From Nitrospira sp. (lineage in GTDB: Bacteria > Nitrospirota > Nitrospiria > SBBL01 > JAADHI01): a stretch of 39,672 bases of DNA. Position numbers and translations under genes: made by a program. The stretch lies in the NCBI GenBank assembly GCA_027020665.1, contig JALUVJ010000108.1, forward strand, positions 1-39,672, given 5' to 3'. The notes beneath the pieces were generated by a model. That model saw only the letters and a program-made list of their open reading frames with translations. It searched no databases and had not been told where the DNA came from. Shown here in pieces: positions 7,944-16,997 of the stretch (its first letter is position 1; every line of letters begins with the position of its first letter).

Positions 7944-7968
7944 AGGGGAGCGTTCCCTGCGCTCCCCT
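7944..7968 (-). promoter_or_regulatory. GC-rich hairpin between ftsA and ftsZ
   Basis: A perfect 9-bp inverted repeat, AGGGGAGCG/CGCTCCCCT with a 7-nt loop, lies in the 82-bp ftsA-ftsZ spacer. Read in the direction of transcription it ends about 10 nt before the AAGGAGG of ftsZ. The following TCAATTT is a poor U-tract, so it looks less like a full terminator than an attenuator, RNA processing site or stability element. Confidence 0.6.
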
Positions 7969-8007
7969 AAATGTTGAAAAACGCTTGCAGATACCAGAGC
8001 TTCCTAA

Positions 8008-9228
8008 TTAAAAAAATCCTTTGACCCAATTTCGCATCCGTAGAAACATTTTTTGTTTTCCATGACGCCGCACTTCTTTTTTCTCTCGTCCTCTGAAGGC
8101 GTACAAGGTGAGACCCACGCCGGTTGAAAATTGGGGTGTATTGACCACATCGATCAATCCGCCCACATCGCTCGGCACGCCGAGACGGACAGGCAGCCCC
8201 AGGACGCGTTCGGCCACTTCAATCATGCCCTTAAAAGAAGCGGTGCCGCCTGTGATAACCACCCCGGAGGCCACACGATCCTGATCGCCCAATTTTTCAA
8301 GTTCTTGTGCTACGAGTGAAAAAATTTCCTCGGCCCGCGGTTCGATGATTTCCGCAAGCAACTGGCGCGAAAGTTGACGCGGCGGCCGTCCGCCCACGCT
8401 GGGCACTTCGATGACTTCATGTTCATCCAACAAATCAACCGAGGCGCAGCCGTATTGGATTTTGATTTTCTCCGCGTCGGCACGCGGTGTTCTCAGGCCG
8501 ATGGCGATGTCGTTTGTAAAATGCGTGCCGCCGATGGGAATCACCGCCGTGTGCCGTACGCCGCCATCCACAAAAGTTGCAATATCCGTCGTACCGCCGC
8601 CGATATCCACGACCGCCACACCCAACTCTTTTTCCTCCGGCGTGAGAATGGCCTCGCTGGATGCGATGGGTTGCAGGATCATTTCCACCATGTCCAGCCC
8701 GCCGCGCTGAATGCTTTTTTCAATATTTTGCGCGGCCGTGACCGCACCCGTGATGATGTGGACAATGACCTCCAGGCGCACACCCGACATGCCGAGCGGC
8801 TCCTTAATGCCGTCCTGTTGGTCGATCACAAATTCCTGAGGCAGCACGTGAAGAATTTTCTGATCGTCAGGAATGGAGAGGGCTTTGGCCGCATCCAGCA
8901 CGCGGTCGATATCGGTCTGCGAGACCTCCTGATCTTTGACGGCAACCACGCCGCTGCTGTTGAAACCTTTGATGTGTCCGCCGGCGATGCCGGTGTAGAC
9001 GTTGCCGATATCGACGCCCGCCATCAGTTCAGCCTCTTCCACGGCGCGTTTGATGGATTTCACCGTGCTTTCGATATTGACCACCATGCCTTTTTTGAGA
9101 CCGATTGAAGGATGGGTGCCGATGCCGATGATGTCGATGCGTTTGTCATCGATGACTTCGGCGACAATCGCGCAGATTTTTGTAGTGCCGACATCCAGTC
9201 CGACAATAATGTCTTCTCCCTTGGACAT
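8008..9228 (-). CDS. ftsA: Cell division protein FtsA
   Basis: A 406-residue actin-fold ATPase that tethers FtsZ filaments to the inner membrane and signals to the late divisome. The phosphate-1 motif IVGLDVGTTKICAIVAE is at the N-terminus. The SHS2/1C subdomain and the phosphate-2 motif VVDIGGGTTDIA follow, and VVITGGTASFKG forms the adenosine-site motif. The C-terminus FLRMRNWVKGFF is the expected amphipathic membrane-targeting helix. The ATG is preceded by AGGAGG with a 6-nt spacer. Length is normal. Confidence 0.98.
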   Translation of the reverse strand: MSKGEDIIVGLDVGTTKICAIVAEVIDDKRIDIIGIGTHPSIGLKKGMVVNIESTVKSIKRAVEEAELMAGVDIGNVYTGIAGGHIKGFNSSGVVAVKDQEVSQTDIDRVLDAAKALSIPDDQKILHVLPQEFVIDQQDGIKEPLGMSGVRLEVIVHIITGAVTAAQNIEKSIQRGGLDMVEMILQPIASSEAILTPEEKELGVAVVDIGGGTTDIATFVDGGVRHTAVIPIGGTHFTNDIAIGLRTPRADAEKIKIQYGCASVDLLDEHEVIEVPSVGGRPPRQLSRQLLAEIIEPRAEEIFSLVAQELEKLGDQDRVASGVVITGGTASFKGMIEVAERVLGLPVRLGVPSDVGGLIDVVNTPQFSTGVGLTLYAFRGREKKEVRRHGKQKMFLRMRNWVKGFF

Positions 9229-9253
9229 GTGGGACCTCCTTTAAAAAATCATG

Positions 9254-10093
9254 CTAAAAATAAAGCGTATCGGGCCTGCGTTCCGTCTCTTCGCTCCTGA
9301 CAATCGCCATACCCGAAAAACGCAGATCAACTTCCCAGGAAGAGAGACCGCGTTTTTCAAGATCCGCTTCGATATTTAAAAATTGTTGCCACTTTTCCTG
9401 ATGTTTCTCCCGGCCCAAGTGCAGCACGCCGATTTGTTTTTTCCCTTCCGGGGCAATGAAATAGACACGCAGATTTTCGGACTCGCTCAGATCAATGAAG
9501 ACGTTTGCACGATGCTGCATGAATGCGCCCAGCGCTAGCCCTTCGGCATAGTTTTCGGGACTGATGTTAATCAATCGCGGCAGCCCGGCAGGAAAGGGGC
9601 CGCCCGTTTGCAAGGTGAGCCCTTCCTGATCCACGAGATAGGCCACCCCGGAAAGCATGAGCGGTTCATGCAAAGTGTTTTCTTTTTCATATTCGACCGA
9701 AGCCGGTTTGCGTTCGAGTACGACAATTAAAATCCGATTCGGGAAGCGTTTTTTGACCGTCGCTTCTTTAATCCACTGATGCGCAAGCAAACGTTTTTGA
9801 ATTGCTGCGATATCCACCTCAAAAAGATTTTTGCCGATAACGGATTGAAAGCGTTTATTCATCTTTTTTTCTTTTAAATGCTTGAGGCCGATCCACTGAA
9901 TTTCTTTCACTTCAAAAACAGGCAAAGTCCCCACTTGCTCAATGCCGAGCGTCAAAATGAAGAGACCGGCGCCAAAAACAAAAGCCACGACAAAAATGCG
10001 CACCCCGCCTTTCAAAGAGGTCTTGACCTGCGCCTTGGTCCGGCTGCGTTGCGGGTTTGTTTGTTTTCGTCGTTTATTGAGCTTGCTCGCCAT
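9254..10093 (-). CDS. ftsQ: Cell division protein FtsQ
   Basis: A 279-residue bitopic divisome protein. A basic cytoplasmic N-terminus (about 1-30) leads to one TM helix (GVRIFVVAFVFGAGLFILTLG). A POTRA domain (VFEVKEIQWIGLKHLKEKKM through VLERKPASVEY) and the FtsQ/DivIB beta domain follow. FtsQ links with FtsL and FtsB in the periplasm to relay activation to FtsW-FtsI. Start ATG 10093 is 2 nt after the ddl stop. Sequence conservation in this family is low, but topology, POTRA and position between ddl and ftsA make the call secure. Confidence 0.94.
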   Translation of the reverse strand: MASKLNKRRKQTNPQRSRTKAQVKTSLKGGVRIFVVAFVFGAGLFILTLGIEQVGTLPVFEVKEIQWIGLKHLKEKKMNKRFQSVIGKNLFEVDIAAIQKRLLAHQWIKEATVKKRFPNRILIVVLERKPASVEYEKENTLHEPLMLSGVAYLVDQEGLTLQTGGPFPAGLPRLINISPENYAEGLALGAFMQHRANVFIDLSESENLRVYFIAPEGKKQIGVLHLGREKHQEKWQQFLNIEADLEKRGLSSWEVDLRFSGMAIVRSEETERRPDTLYF

Positions 10094-10095
10094 GC

Positions 10096-11034
10096 TCAGT
10101 CCCCGTGTTCGATGTCGGCGGTGTTTAAAATTTGTTCAACCAGGGTGTCAAAATCGATTCCGCATTTTCGCGCCATTTCGGGCATCAGACTGGTTTCTGT
10201 CATGCCCGGCAGTGTGTTGATTTCCAAAATATAGGGTTTCATGTCCGAATCAATGAGTAAGTCCACACGGCTGTAGCCGCTGCACCCCAGGGCTTGATGG
10301 GCCTGTAACGCCAAATCGAGCAGGTGTTGGTAGACCTCCGGCGGAAGCGGCGCGGGGAAGAGGTGTTCCGACATGCCGGGGACATATTTTGCATCGTAAT
10401 CGTAAAATGCCCCTTTTGATTTGATTTCAATCGCGCCGAGCGGTTTTTCATCTAAAATGCCCACATGGATTTCCTTGCCGGAAATATAAGATTGCAGCAA
10501 CACCTTGTCGCCAAAACGAAAGGCATGCGCAAGTGCCGCTTTGATTTCGGAAGCGGTCTTGACAATCGATACGCCGACACTGGAGCCTTCGGAAACGGGT
10601 TTCACGACAAAGGGCAATTGGAGGGGTAATGGCATCGTTTCCAAGTGTCTTGTCTCTGTCTGCCTTAAAACAAGAGTTTTCGGGACGGGCAGCTTGCGGG
10701 CTTTTAAAAGACCGTCTGTTGCGATTTTGTCCATCGCGACCGCGCTGGCGGTGAGTTTTGAGCCGGTATAGGGAATGTGCATGATTTCCAGCAGACCTTG
10801 AATCGCCCCGTCTTCCCCGTAGCGGCCGTGCAGGGCAATGAAAGCCACATCGATATGTTCCCGTCTTAAGGTGAGGGCAATGTCGTGATCCACATCGATG
10901 GGGATTTGGTGATAACCGAGCCTGGCCAGTGCCGCGGAAATAGCCGCACCGCTTTTAAGCGAGATTTCGCGTTCGCTGGACAGGCCGCCCATCAAAACTC
11001 CGATGCGTTTTTCAATGAATTTCTTACTTCCCAA
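10096..11034 (-). CDS. ddl: D-alanine--D-alanine ligase
   Basis: A 312-residue ATP-grasp ligase joining two D-Ala for the MurF substrate. It has GGLSSEREISLKSG at the N-terminus, GRYGEDGAIQG, the ATP-binding segment KPVSEGSSVGVSIV, and EINTLPGMTETSLMPEMA at the C-terminus. The FYDYDAKY omega-loop contains the Tyr that characterises D-Ala-D-Ala rather than D-Ala-D-lactate ligases. The start is TTG 11034, 2 nt after the murB stop, with GGAAGG 8 nt upstream. The next in-frame ATG would delete the first beta strand. Confidence 0.96.
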   Translation of the reverse strand: MGSKKFIEKRIGVLMGGLSSEREISLKSGAAISAALARLGYHQIPIDVDHDIALTLRREHIDVAFIALHGRYGEDGAIQGLLEIMHIPYTGSKLTASAVAMDKIATDGLLKARKLPVPKTLVLRQTETRHLETMPLPLQLPFVVKPVSEGSSVGVSIVKTASEIKAALAHAFRFGDKVLLQSYISGKEIHVGILDEKPLGAIEIKSKGAFYDYDAKYVPGMSEHLFPAPLPPEVYQHLLDLALQAHQALGCSGYSRVDLLIDSDMKPYILEINTLPGMTETSLMPEMARKCGIDFDTLVEQILNTADIEHGD

Positions 11035-11036
11035 TA

Positions 11037-11981
11037 CTAAGGCCTTCCAATGATTTTGACTTCTAATTCCAGCGCGATGCCCTGCTTTTGCCGAACCGTG
11101 TCCTGTATTTTGTTGATGAGTGCAAGGCAGTCCGCCGCCTGTGCTCTACCGAGATTAATGATGAAGTTTGCGTGACGTTCTGAAATTTGTGCATCACCCA
11201 CATGAAACCCCTTCAGTCCGGCGGCCTCAATGAGCGCCCCGGCGTGGTGGCCCGGCGGGTTTTTGAAGACCGAGCCGCAGTTGGGTTTTTGCAAAGGCTG
11301 CGTAATCTGCCGCCGTTTCAGCAGGTGTTTCATGTTGTGTTCGATGATTTCACGCGCGGAGGGATGCAAAACAAATGTTGCGTCAACCACGATGCCTTCG
11401 GGAAGCTGTGTTCGACGATAAGAAAAACCGAGATCCCGTGCGGGAAGGTCGAGGCAGTGGCCGGAAGGTGCGACGAGCGTGATGCTTTCCAGTACCTCTG
11501 CGGTTTCCGCATTGGGTATGCCCGCGTTCATGGCGACCGCGCCACCCACGGAGCCTGGGATGCCGCAGGCGAATTCGAGCCCGCTCAAGCCTTGTTCCAT
11601 CGCAAAAAGGGCCAGTTTGGGGTAAGCGGCGCCGCTTTGTGCAAAGAGGCGATGGTTCCCGATCCGTTCCATGTGCTTGAAATGTTTCAAATGCAAGACC
11701 ACGCCTTCAATGCCGCCGTCTTTCACGATCAAGTTGCTGCCCTGGCCGAGTACGAAACAAGGCAATTGCAGTGCCGAGATGGCAGGCATGGCCAGGGCCA
11801 AATCCGAAACAGAAGCCGGTACAAGCAGCAAATCCGCAGTGCCCCCGACTTTAAGCGAGGTGAAAGGCGCAATCGGCGCATCCCAGTGCAGCGCACCGCT
11901 AAAACCCTGCAAGGCCGTACGGAGGTCTTCTTTCCATGCGACTGTGTTGTACTGTTCCACATTCATTGTCATGATCCCCAT
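11037..11981 (-). CDS. murB: UDP-N-acetylenolpyruvoylglucosamine reductase
   Basis: A 314-residue FAD enzyme that reduces the enolpyruvyl group to make UDP-MurNAc with NADPH. The FAD-binding PCMH fold shows PFTSLKVGGTADLL, VLGQGSNLIVKDGG and GIPGSVGGAVAMNAG. Catalytic motifs are the Arg/Tyr in FSYRRTQLP, the proton-donor Ser in GSVFKNP and a C-terminal Glu in LELEVKIIG. Three Met codons (11981, 11972, 11966) lie at the start; I keep the first because none has a decisive ribosome site. It begins 18 nt after murC. murA is not in the window. Confidence 0.97.
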   Translation of the reverse strand: MGIMTMNVEQYNTVAWKEDLRTALQGFSGALHWDAPIAPFTSLKVGGTADLLLVPASVSDLALAMPAISALQLPCFVLGQGSNLIVKDGGIEGVVLHLKHFKHMERIGNHRLFAQSGAAYPKLALFAMEQGLSGLEFACGIPGSVGGAVAMNAGIPNAETAEVLESITLVAPSGHCLDLPARDLGFSYRRTQLPEGIVVDATFVLHPSAREIIEHNMKHLLKRRQITQPLQKPNCGSVFKNPPGHHAGALIEAAGLKGFHVGDAQISERHANFIINLGRAQAADCLALINKIQDTVRQKQGIALELEVKIIGRP

Positions 11982-11999
11982 TCCGATTGCATTCTTTAT

Positions 12000-13373
12000 T
12001 TAGTCGGGTATTGCTTCGGATAAAAAGGTCTTTCCTATTTTCCAAACATCCCCTGCGCCGAGGGTCAGCACCATCATGCCGGGCCTTGTGATTTTTTTGA
12101 GCTGTTCCACAATGTCTTCAAAATCTTTCAGAAAGTAGGTTTTTCCATCACGGCGTTCGCAGACCTTTTTGAAAAAAGCCGCTCCCGTGATGCCGGGAAT
12201 GGGTGCTTCTCCTGCGGCATAAATATCGGTCAAAATCAAATGTTCAACGCCTTCAAAGGCTGTGGCCAAGGTGTCGAGGCAGTCGCGTGTGCGTGTATAA
12301 CGATGCGGCTGGAAAACCACAATCAGCGGCATGTCCCAGCCTGTTCGGGCGGCGTCAATGGCGGCCTTAATTTCGGTCGGATGATGCCCGTAGTCATCCA
12401 CAAAGATTACCCCTTCCCGTTCCCCCTGCAATTGAAAACGTCGCTGAACGCCGGAATAGGCCGCGATGCCTGCGCAAATCGCCGTGGCCGTCAGGTCAAG
12501 TTCGATGCCGACGGCGATGGCGGCCAGTGCGTTTAAAACGTTGTGCCGTCCGGGGGCGGGCAGTTCAAAATGTCCCAGCGCTTCCCCCTGATAGCTGACG
12601 TCAAAGCTGCTTTTCCAGGGATGATATTCAATGGCTTCTGCGCGTAGTTCGGCGTTTTCAGAGGTGCCGTAACTTAAGTAGCGTTTTTCAATTTGAGGGG
12701 TCATTTCCTGAAGGATGGGGTCGTCCGCGCAAAAAATGACCAAACCGTAAAAAGGAACTTTGTTCATGAAATCCAAGAAGGTTGCGCGCAGTTTTTCAAA
12801 GGTCTTGTAATAATCAAGATGCTCCTTATCCAAATTCGTAACAATGGCGATATTCGGAGAGAGTTTCAAAAACGAACCGTCGCTTTCGTCGGCCTCGGCG
12901 ACTAAAAATTCACCTTCCCCTTTTTTTGCGTGACCGTCGAAACTATTTACTTTCCCGCCGATGACGGCCGTGGGGTCAAGATGGCCTTCGGAAAGCAGCA
13001 TGGCGATCATGGTGGTCGTGGTGGTTTTGCCGTGCGCACCTGCGACGGCGATGCCGTATTTTAAGCGCATGAGTTCCGCGAGCATTTCGGCCCGGGGGAT
13101 GACCGGAATCTTTTTTTCTTTGGCGGAGACAATTTCGACATTGTTTTCCCGGATTGCGGAGGAATAGACGAGTACCTCCGCCCCTTTGATAAAACGCGCG
13201 TCGTGTCCGCGATAGATTTTTCCGCCCATTGCCTCCAGCAAAGCAGTCCGTTCGGAGGTCGCGTTATCGGAGCCGCTGACGTAAAATTTCATATTCAAGA
13301 GGATTTCCGCGATGCCGCTCATGCCCGAACCGCCGATGCCTGTGAAATGAATATGCCGGACTTTTCTGAACAT
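12000..13373 (-). CDS. murC: UDP-N-acetylmuramate--L-alanine ligase
   Basis: A 457-residue cytoplasmic ligase adding L-Ala to UDP-MurNAc with ATP. The N-terminal Rossmann-like domain is HIHFTGIGGSGMSGIAEIL, the central P-loop is GAHGKTTTTT, and the C-terminal domain has VDDYGHHPTEI. The Mur-ligase Lys/His/Asn positions (EADESDGSF, HLDYY) look intact. The track's 14 extra residues precede the consensus start. ATG 13373 gives MFRKVRHIHFTGIGG and lies 8 nt after the murG stop. Confidence 0.98.
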   Translation of the reverse strand: MFRKVRHIHFTGIGGSGMSGIAEILLNMKFYVSGSDNATSERTALLEAMGGKIYRGHDARFIKGAEVLVYSSAIRENNVEIVSAKEKKIPVIPRAEMLAELMRLKYGIAVAGAHGKTTTTTMIAMLLSEGHLDPTAVIGGKVNSFDGHAKKGEGEFLVAEADESDGSFLKLSPNIAIVTNLDKEHLDYYKTFEKLRATFLDFMNKVPFYGLVIFCADDPILQEMTPQIEKRYLSYGTSENAELRAEAIEYHPWKSSFDVSYQGEALGHFELPAPGRHNVLNALAAIAVGIELDLTATAICAGIAAYSGVQRRFQLQGEREGVIFVDDYGHHPTEIKAAIDAARTGWDMPLIVVFQPHRYTRTRDCLDTLATAFEGVEHLILTDIYAAGEAPIPGITGAAFFKKVCERRDGKTYFLKDFEDIVEQLKKITRPGMMVLTLGAGDVWKIGKTFLSEAIPD

Positions 13374-13381
13374 GGACGCTT

Positions 13382-14464
13382 CTAAACCTTTCCTGTCTCC
13401 ACGAGGGCGATGCACTGTTTTACAATATCTTCGGCGGCATTGGGATTGCCGTGCCGTAAGGCCGCATCGCCCATTTTTTTGAGCCGGGCGGAATCGAAAA
13501 TTAAAGACAGTATTGTTTTTGCAAGTCCTTCTCCGCTCAAGTCCTGATCAAAAATCATCTCGGCGGCGCCGATTTCGACAAAGGCCTTCGCATTTTCAAT
13601 TTGATGTCCTGCCGCGTAAGGGAAGGGAATCATCAGAGCCGCTTTTCCGATTGCCGCGATTTCCGAGAGCGTGCCGGCCCCGGCCCGGCTGATGATGAGA
13701 TCGGCCCTGCGGTAAGTCGTCGCCATGTCGTCGATAAAGGCTGAAACTTCTGCTTCAAGACCTGCTTGTTGATAGGCTGTCCGCACGCTCTCGCAGTCCG
13801 ACTTGCCTGTTTGATGAATAATTAGAAGGGCTTGTGCGGTTTTTTTCAAAAAAGGCAGGGCTTCAATCATGGCCTTGTTTACGGAATGTGCGCCTTGGCT
13901 TCCGCCCAAAATCAAAAGTGTCTGCGCCGCCTTGTTTTTTCGAAGCGGTGCGGCGTGCAGGATTTCGGGTCGCACCGGAATACCGAGCCGCTTGATTTTA
14001 TGGCCCGGCAGGTGTTGCTTGGAGGCTTCGAATGTTGTCACGACCAAGTGCGAAAGCGGTGCGGTGATTTTATTGACCAGTCCGGGCATGACATTGGGTT
14101 CCAGAATCACCCGTTTTATGCGAAGCAGGGTCGCCGCCAGCAGTACAGGCACGGCCACGTATCCGCCGACGCCGATGACCAGTTGCGGTTTGAATTTTTT
14201 CAAGATGCCCAGCGATTGGCGCAGGCCTTGCGGAATTGAAAGCAGGGATTTGAGTTTGCCAAAGAGCCCTTTGCCGACAAAGCCGGTTGCAGTGACCGTT
14301 TCAAGATTGAATCCTTTTTTAGGGATGGGACTTGTGCCGATGCCTTGTGAGGTGCCGATAAACAAAACTTGCGTTTCCGCCTGAAATTTTAAAAAGGTTT
14401 CAGCCAGGGCGATGCCGGGATAGAGATGGCCTCCGGTTCCGCCGCCCGCAATGACGATTTTCAT
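13382..14464 (-). CDS. murG: Lipid II synthase MurG (GlcNAc transferase)
   Basis: A 360-residue GT-B glycosyltransferase, membrane-associated on the cytoplasmic face, which converts lipid I to lipid II using UDP-GlcNAc. The N-terminal glycine loop is IVIAGGGTGGHLYPGIALAE. VIGVGGYVAVPVLLAA, EPNVMPGLVNK and the donor-site motifs LILGGSQGAHSVN and ISRAGAGTLSEIAAIGKAALMIPFPYAAGHQ are all in place. I choose ATG 14464, which overlaps the ftsW stop (ATGA), over ATG 14476. Confidence 0.98.
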   Translation of the reverse strand: MKIVIAGGGTGGHLYPGIALAETFLKFQAETQVLFIGTSQGIGTSPIPKKGFNLETVTATGFVGKGLFGKLKSLLSIPQGLRQSLGILKKFKPQLVIGVGGYVAVPVLLAATLLRIKRVILEPNVMPGLVNKITAPLSHLVVTTFEASKQHLPGHKIKRLGIPVRPEILHAAPLRKNKAAQTLLILGGSQGAHSVNKAMIEALPFLKKTAQALLIIHQTGKSDCESVRTAYQQAGLEAEVSAFIDDMATTYRRADLIISRAGAGTLSEIAAIGKAALMIPFPYAAGHQIENAKAFVEIGAAEMIFDQDLSGEGLAKTILSLIFDSARLKKMGDAALRHGNPNAAEDIVKQCIALVETGKV

Positions 14465-15648
14465 GATGCCGCCCATCCTGATTTTTTTTTGCGTGTCCGC
14501 GAAATATTGTAGAGCAGGCCGATGGCGATGCTATTGCTCAAAAGCGACGATCCGCCGTAGCTCATAAAAGGCAGCGGCAGCCCTTTGGTCGGCAGCAGTC
14601 CCGTGGCGACGCCCATGTTGAGCAGGGCGGGCAGGACGACAATCAAGGTGAACCCAATTGCCAAAATCCGCCGATATGGGTTCTCGGCTTTCAGGGCGAT
14701 GTTTGCGCCGCGCCACAAAATGCCCGAAAAAAGCAAGACAATCAGGGTGGTGCCGATCAATCCGAAGGCCTCTCCAAAAACGGAAAAAATAAAATCCGTG
14801 TGAGGCTCAGGCAGAAAAAAGAGCACTTGTTTGACTCCGGCAAGTCCGGTGCCGGTGAGGCCGCCGCTGCCCAAGGCCACCTGAGATTGAATCACTTGAT
14901 AGCCCCCTTCGGAGGCCGCCGCCCAGGGGTTTAAAAAGGTTGTGATGCGTTCCAGTCGGTAGGGGGAAGAGATGACACGGTAGATAAAAAACGGCAGTGT
15001 GACTGCGGCCACGGCAAAAAGTTGTTTGAGCGGCACGCCGCCCAAAAAAAGCAGTAATAAGGTAATGGAGAGAATGACGACGGTCGTGCCGAAATCCGGC
15101 TCCAGCAGAATGAGCATGGACATCAAGCCGATGAGAATCAGCGGCGGCATGGCGCCTTCAATGAAATGGCCCAGTTTTGCGCCTTTCTTATCAATGTAGT
15201 GAGCGAGATAAATCACGGTAAAAAGTTTGGCCAACTCCGAAGGCTGAAAGGCGATGCCTGCGATATTTAACCAGCGACGGGCGCCGTTGATTTGTGCACC
15301 GAAAATGAGAACGGCAAAGAGCAGTGCAAATACCAGCACTGCCGCGGGAATGATGCCTTTTCGAAGGCGGCCGATATTGATGCGTGATGCCAAAAAAAAC
15401 GCGAAGGCGCTGATGAACAGCCACTGTAATTGTCGTTTGATAAAATAAAAAGAGTCCTGATAGGTTTTTTCCCCAATGAGGCTGCTTGCGCTGTAAACTG
15501 TGACGAGCCCGATGAGCGTGATGCCGGAAACGATGGCGAGCAGGACCCAATCTCCTGCCGGCAGAAGGCGTGTATTGTTTTTTGCTGTGGTTTTCGGACC
15601 AAAAACCAGTGACATTTGCGCCGTGTTTTGTGTCCGGGATCGGCTCAT
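14461..15648 (-). CDS. ftsW: SEDS peptidoglycan polymerase FtsW
   Basis: A 395-residue polytopic SEDS glycosyltransferase with about ten TM segments that polymerises lipid II at the septum with FtsI. Conserved features include the NGARRWL segment, FQPSELAKL, LLEPDFGTTV, GGLTGTGLAGVKQ, PEPHTDFIFSVFGEAFG (with the catalytic-region Glu/Asp) and LPFMSYGGSSLL. ATG 15648 overlaps the murD stop and has GGAGG 7 nt upstream, so the track's 6-residue extension is discarded. RodA is related, but the dcw position makes FtsW the better name. Confidence 0.97.
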   Translation of the reverse strand: MSRSRTQNTAQMSLVFGPKTTAKNNTRLLPAGDWVLLAIVSGITLIGLVTVYSASSLIGEKTYQDSFYFIKRQLQWLFISAFAFFLASRINIGRLRKGIIPAAVLVFALLFAVLIFGAQINGARRWLNIAGIAFQPSELAKLFTVIYLAHYIDKKGAKLGHFIEGAMPPLILIGLMSMLILLEPDFGTTVVILSITLLLLFLGGVPLKQLFAVAAVTLPFFIYRVISSPYRLERITTFLNPWAAASEGGYQVIQSQVALGSGGLTGTGLAGVKQVLFFLPEPHTDFIFSVFGEAFGLIGTTLIVLLFSGILWRGANIALKAENPYRRILAIGFTLIVVLPALLNMGVATGLLPTKGLPLPFMSYGGSSLLSNSIAIGLLYNISRTRKKKSGWAAS

Positions 15649-16994
15649 GGCAATGCCTCCACACATTTTTTAAAAGCGTCGCCGCGCGCCTGATAATTCT
15701 GAAACATGTCAAAACTGGCGCAGCCGGGGGAGAGCAAGACGGTTTCGCCGGATCTTGCGATTGCCGCAGCATGGGAAACGGCAAGTTCCATTGCTTTCAT
15801 GCCGTCATTGGAATCGATGTGTTTCAGGGCGGGGTGATCCGAAAAAGCGGAAGCCATCTTGTGTCGGGCTTCCCCGATTAAAATGAGGACTCTGACTTTT
15901 TTATGGATGATTTGACGCAGGGTATCGAAATCGGCTGCCTTATCCCGTCCGCCTGCGATCAAAATGACCGGCTTCGGCATATTTGCAAGCGATTGCATGA
16001 GTGCGCCGACATTGGTGCCTTTGGAATCATTCACATAATGCACGCCTGCATGGCTGCGGATGAATGCCATGCGATGCGGCAGGCCTTTAAAAGCCTGTAA
16101 AGTTTGTGAAATGCCTTCACTTGAACAGCCGCAGAGTTGGGTGATTGCACAGGCGGCCAGGGCATTTTCGATATGATGAGCCGCCGCGCCCTTTAGCGTT
16201 TCCAAACGACAGATTTCTTCCGCTTCTCCCCAGACCGTACTCTTGATGATGCCTTCCTGAAGGTAGACGCCGCGATCCAATACGTGACTTTTGCTGAAAT
16301 AAACCGTATCGGCGGCATAGTCGGGTGGGACGGTGAGCGGATCATCGTGATTTAAAACGGCGTGATCTGCCGGGCCTTGGTTTTCAAAAATCCGCTGTTT
16401 TGTTTCTTGGTAGGTTTTAAAATCCGGATAGCGATTGAGGTGATCGGGCGTCAGATTTAAAAGTGCGGCGATGCGCGGCCGAAAATGCTGAATGCTTTCC
16501 AATTGAAAAGAGCTAAGTTCGGCGACAACAAAGTCCCATTGTGAAGCCGGGGCTTCGGAGAGCGGCAGGCCGAGGTTGCCGCCCACAAACACATTTAAAC
16601 CCCAATGTTGCAGAATTTGCCCGACCAGTGTGGTGGTTGTACTTTTGCCGTTGGTGCCGGTGATGGCGATGATGGGTGCGGTGATGCGGGAGGCCGCAAG
16701 TTCAATCTCGCCGATGATCGGGATGCCCGCTTTCTTGAGTGCTTCCGTCGGAAGTTTTGAGCGGGGCACGCCCGGACTGAGCACGATAAAATCCGTATCC
16801 GTGAGATGATGTTCACTCCAGCCCTTCAGTTTAAGCCGAATGTTGCCGGGAAGTGGCAGCGGCGGTTTTTGGGCGTTTTCATCCACAATCAGGACGTCTG
16901 CGCCTTCTCTTGCCAACAGCGTCGCAGCAGAGAGACCGCTAAGCCCCATGCCGATTACCGTGACCTTTTTCCCTTTTGCATTCTGCGTCATCAT
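15645..16994 (-). CDS. murD: UDP-N-acetylmuramoylalanine--D-glutamate ligase
   Basis: A 449-residue cytoplasmic Mur ligase adding D-Glu to UDP-MurNAc-L-Ala. The N-terminal Rossmann motif is VTVIGMGLSGLSAATLLA and the central ATP motif is GTNGKSTTTTLVG. LTPDHLNRY, NDSKGTNVGA and ILIAGGRDKAADF mark the central and C-terminal domains, and LLSPGCASFDMFQNYQARGDAF is the family end. ATG 16994 begins 3 nt after mraY; a second ATG at 16991 is equally possible. Confidence 0.98.
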   Translation of the reverse strand: MMTQNAKGKKVTVIGMGLSGLSAATLLAREGADVLIVDENAQKPPLPLPGNIRLKLKGWSEHHLTDTDFIVLSPGVPRSKLPTEALKKAGIPIIGEIELAASRITAPIIAITGTNGKSTTTTLVGQILQHWGLNVFVGGNLGLPLSEAPASQWDFVVAELSSFQLESIQHFRPRIAALLNLTPDHLNRYPDFKTYQETKQRIFENQGPADHAVLNHDDPLTVPPDYAADTVYFSKSHVLDRGVYLQEGIIKSTVWGEAEEICRLETLKGAAAHHIENALAACAITQLCGCSSEGISQTLQAFKGLPHRMAFIRSHAGVHYVNDSKGTNVGALMQSLANMPKPVILIAGGRDKAADFDTLRQIIHKKVRVLILIGEARHKMASAFSDHPALKHIDSNDGMKAMELAVSHAAAIARSGETVLLSPGCASFDMFQNYQARGDAFKKCVEALP

Positions 16995-16997
16995 GAT

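Noticed and set aside
8374-9108. 244-codon ORF antisense to ftsA
   Set aside because: A long shadow frame rich in His, Asp, Ala and Arg, without ribosome site or domain; ftsA on the other strand is unambiguous.
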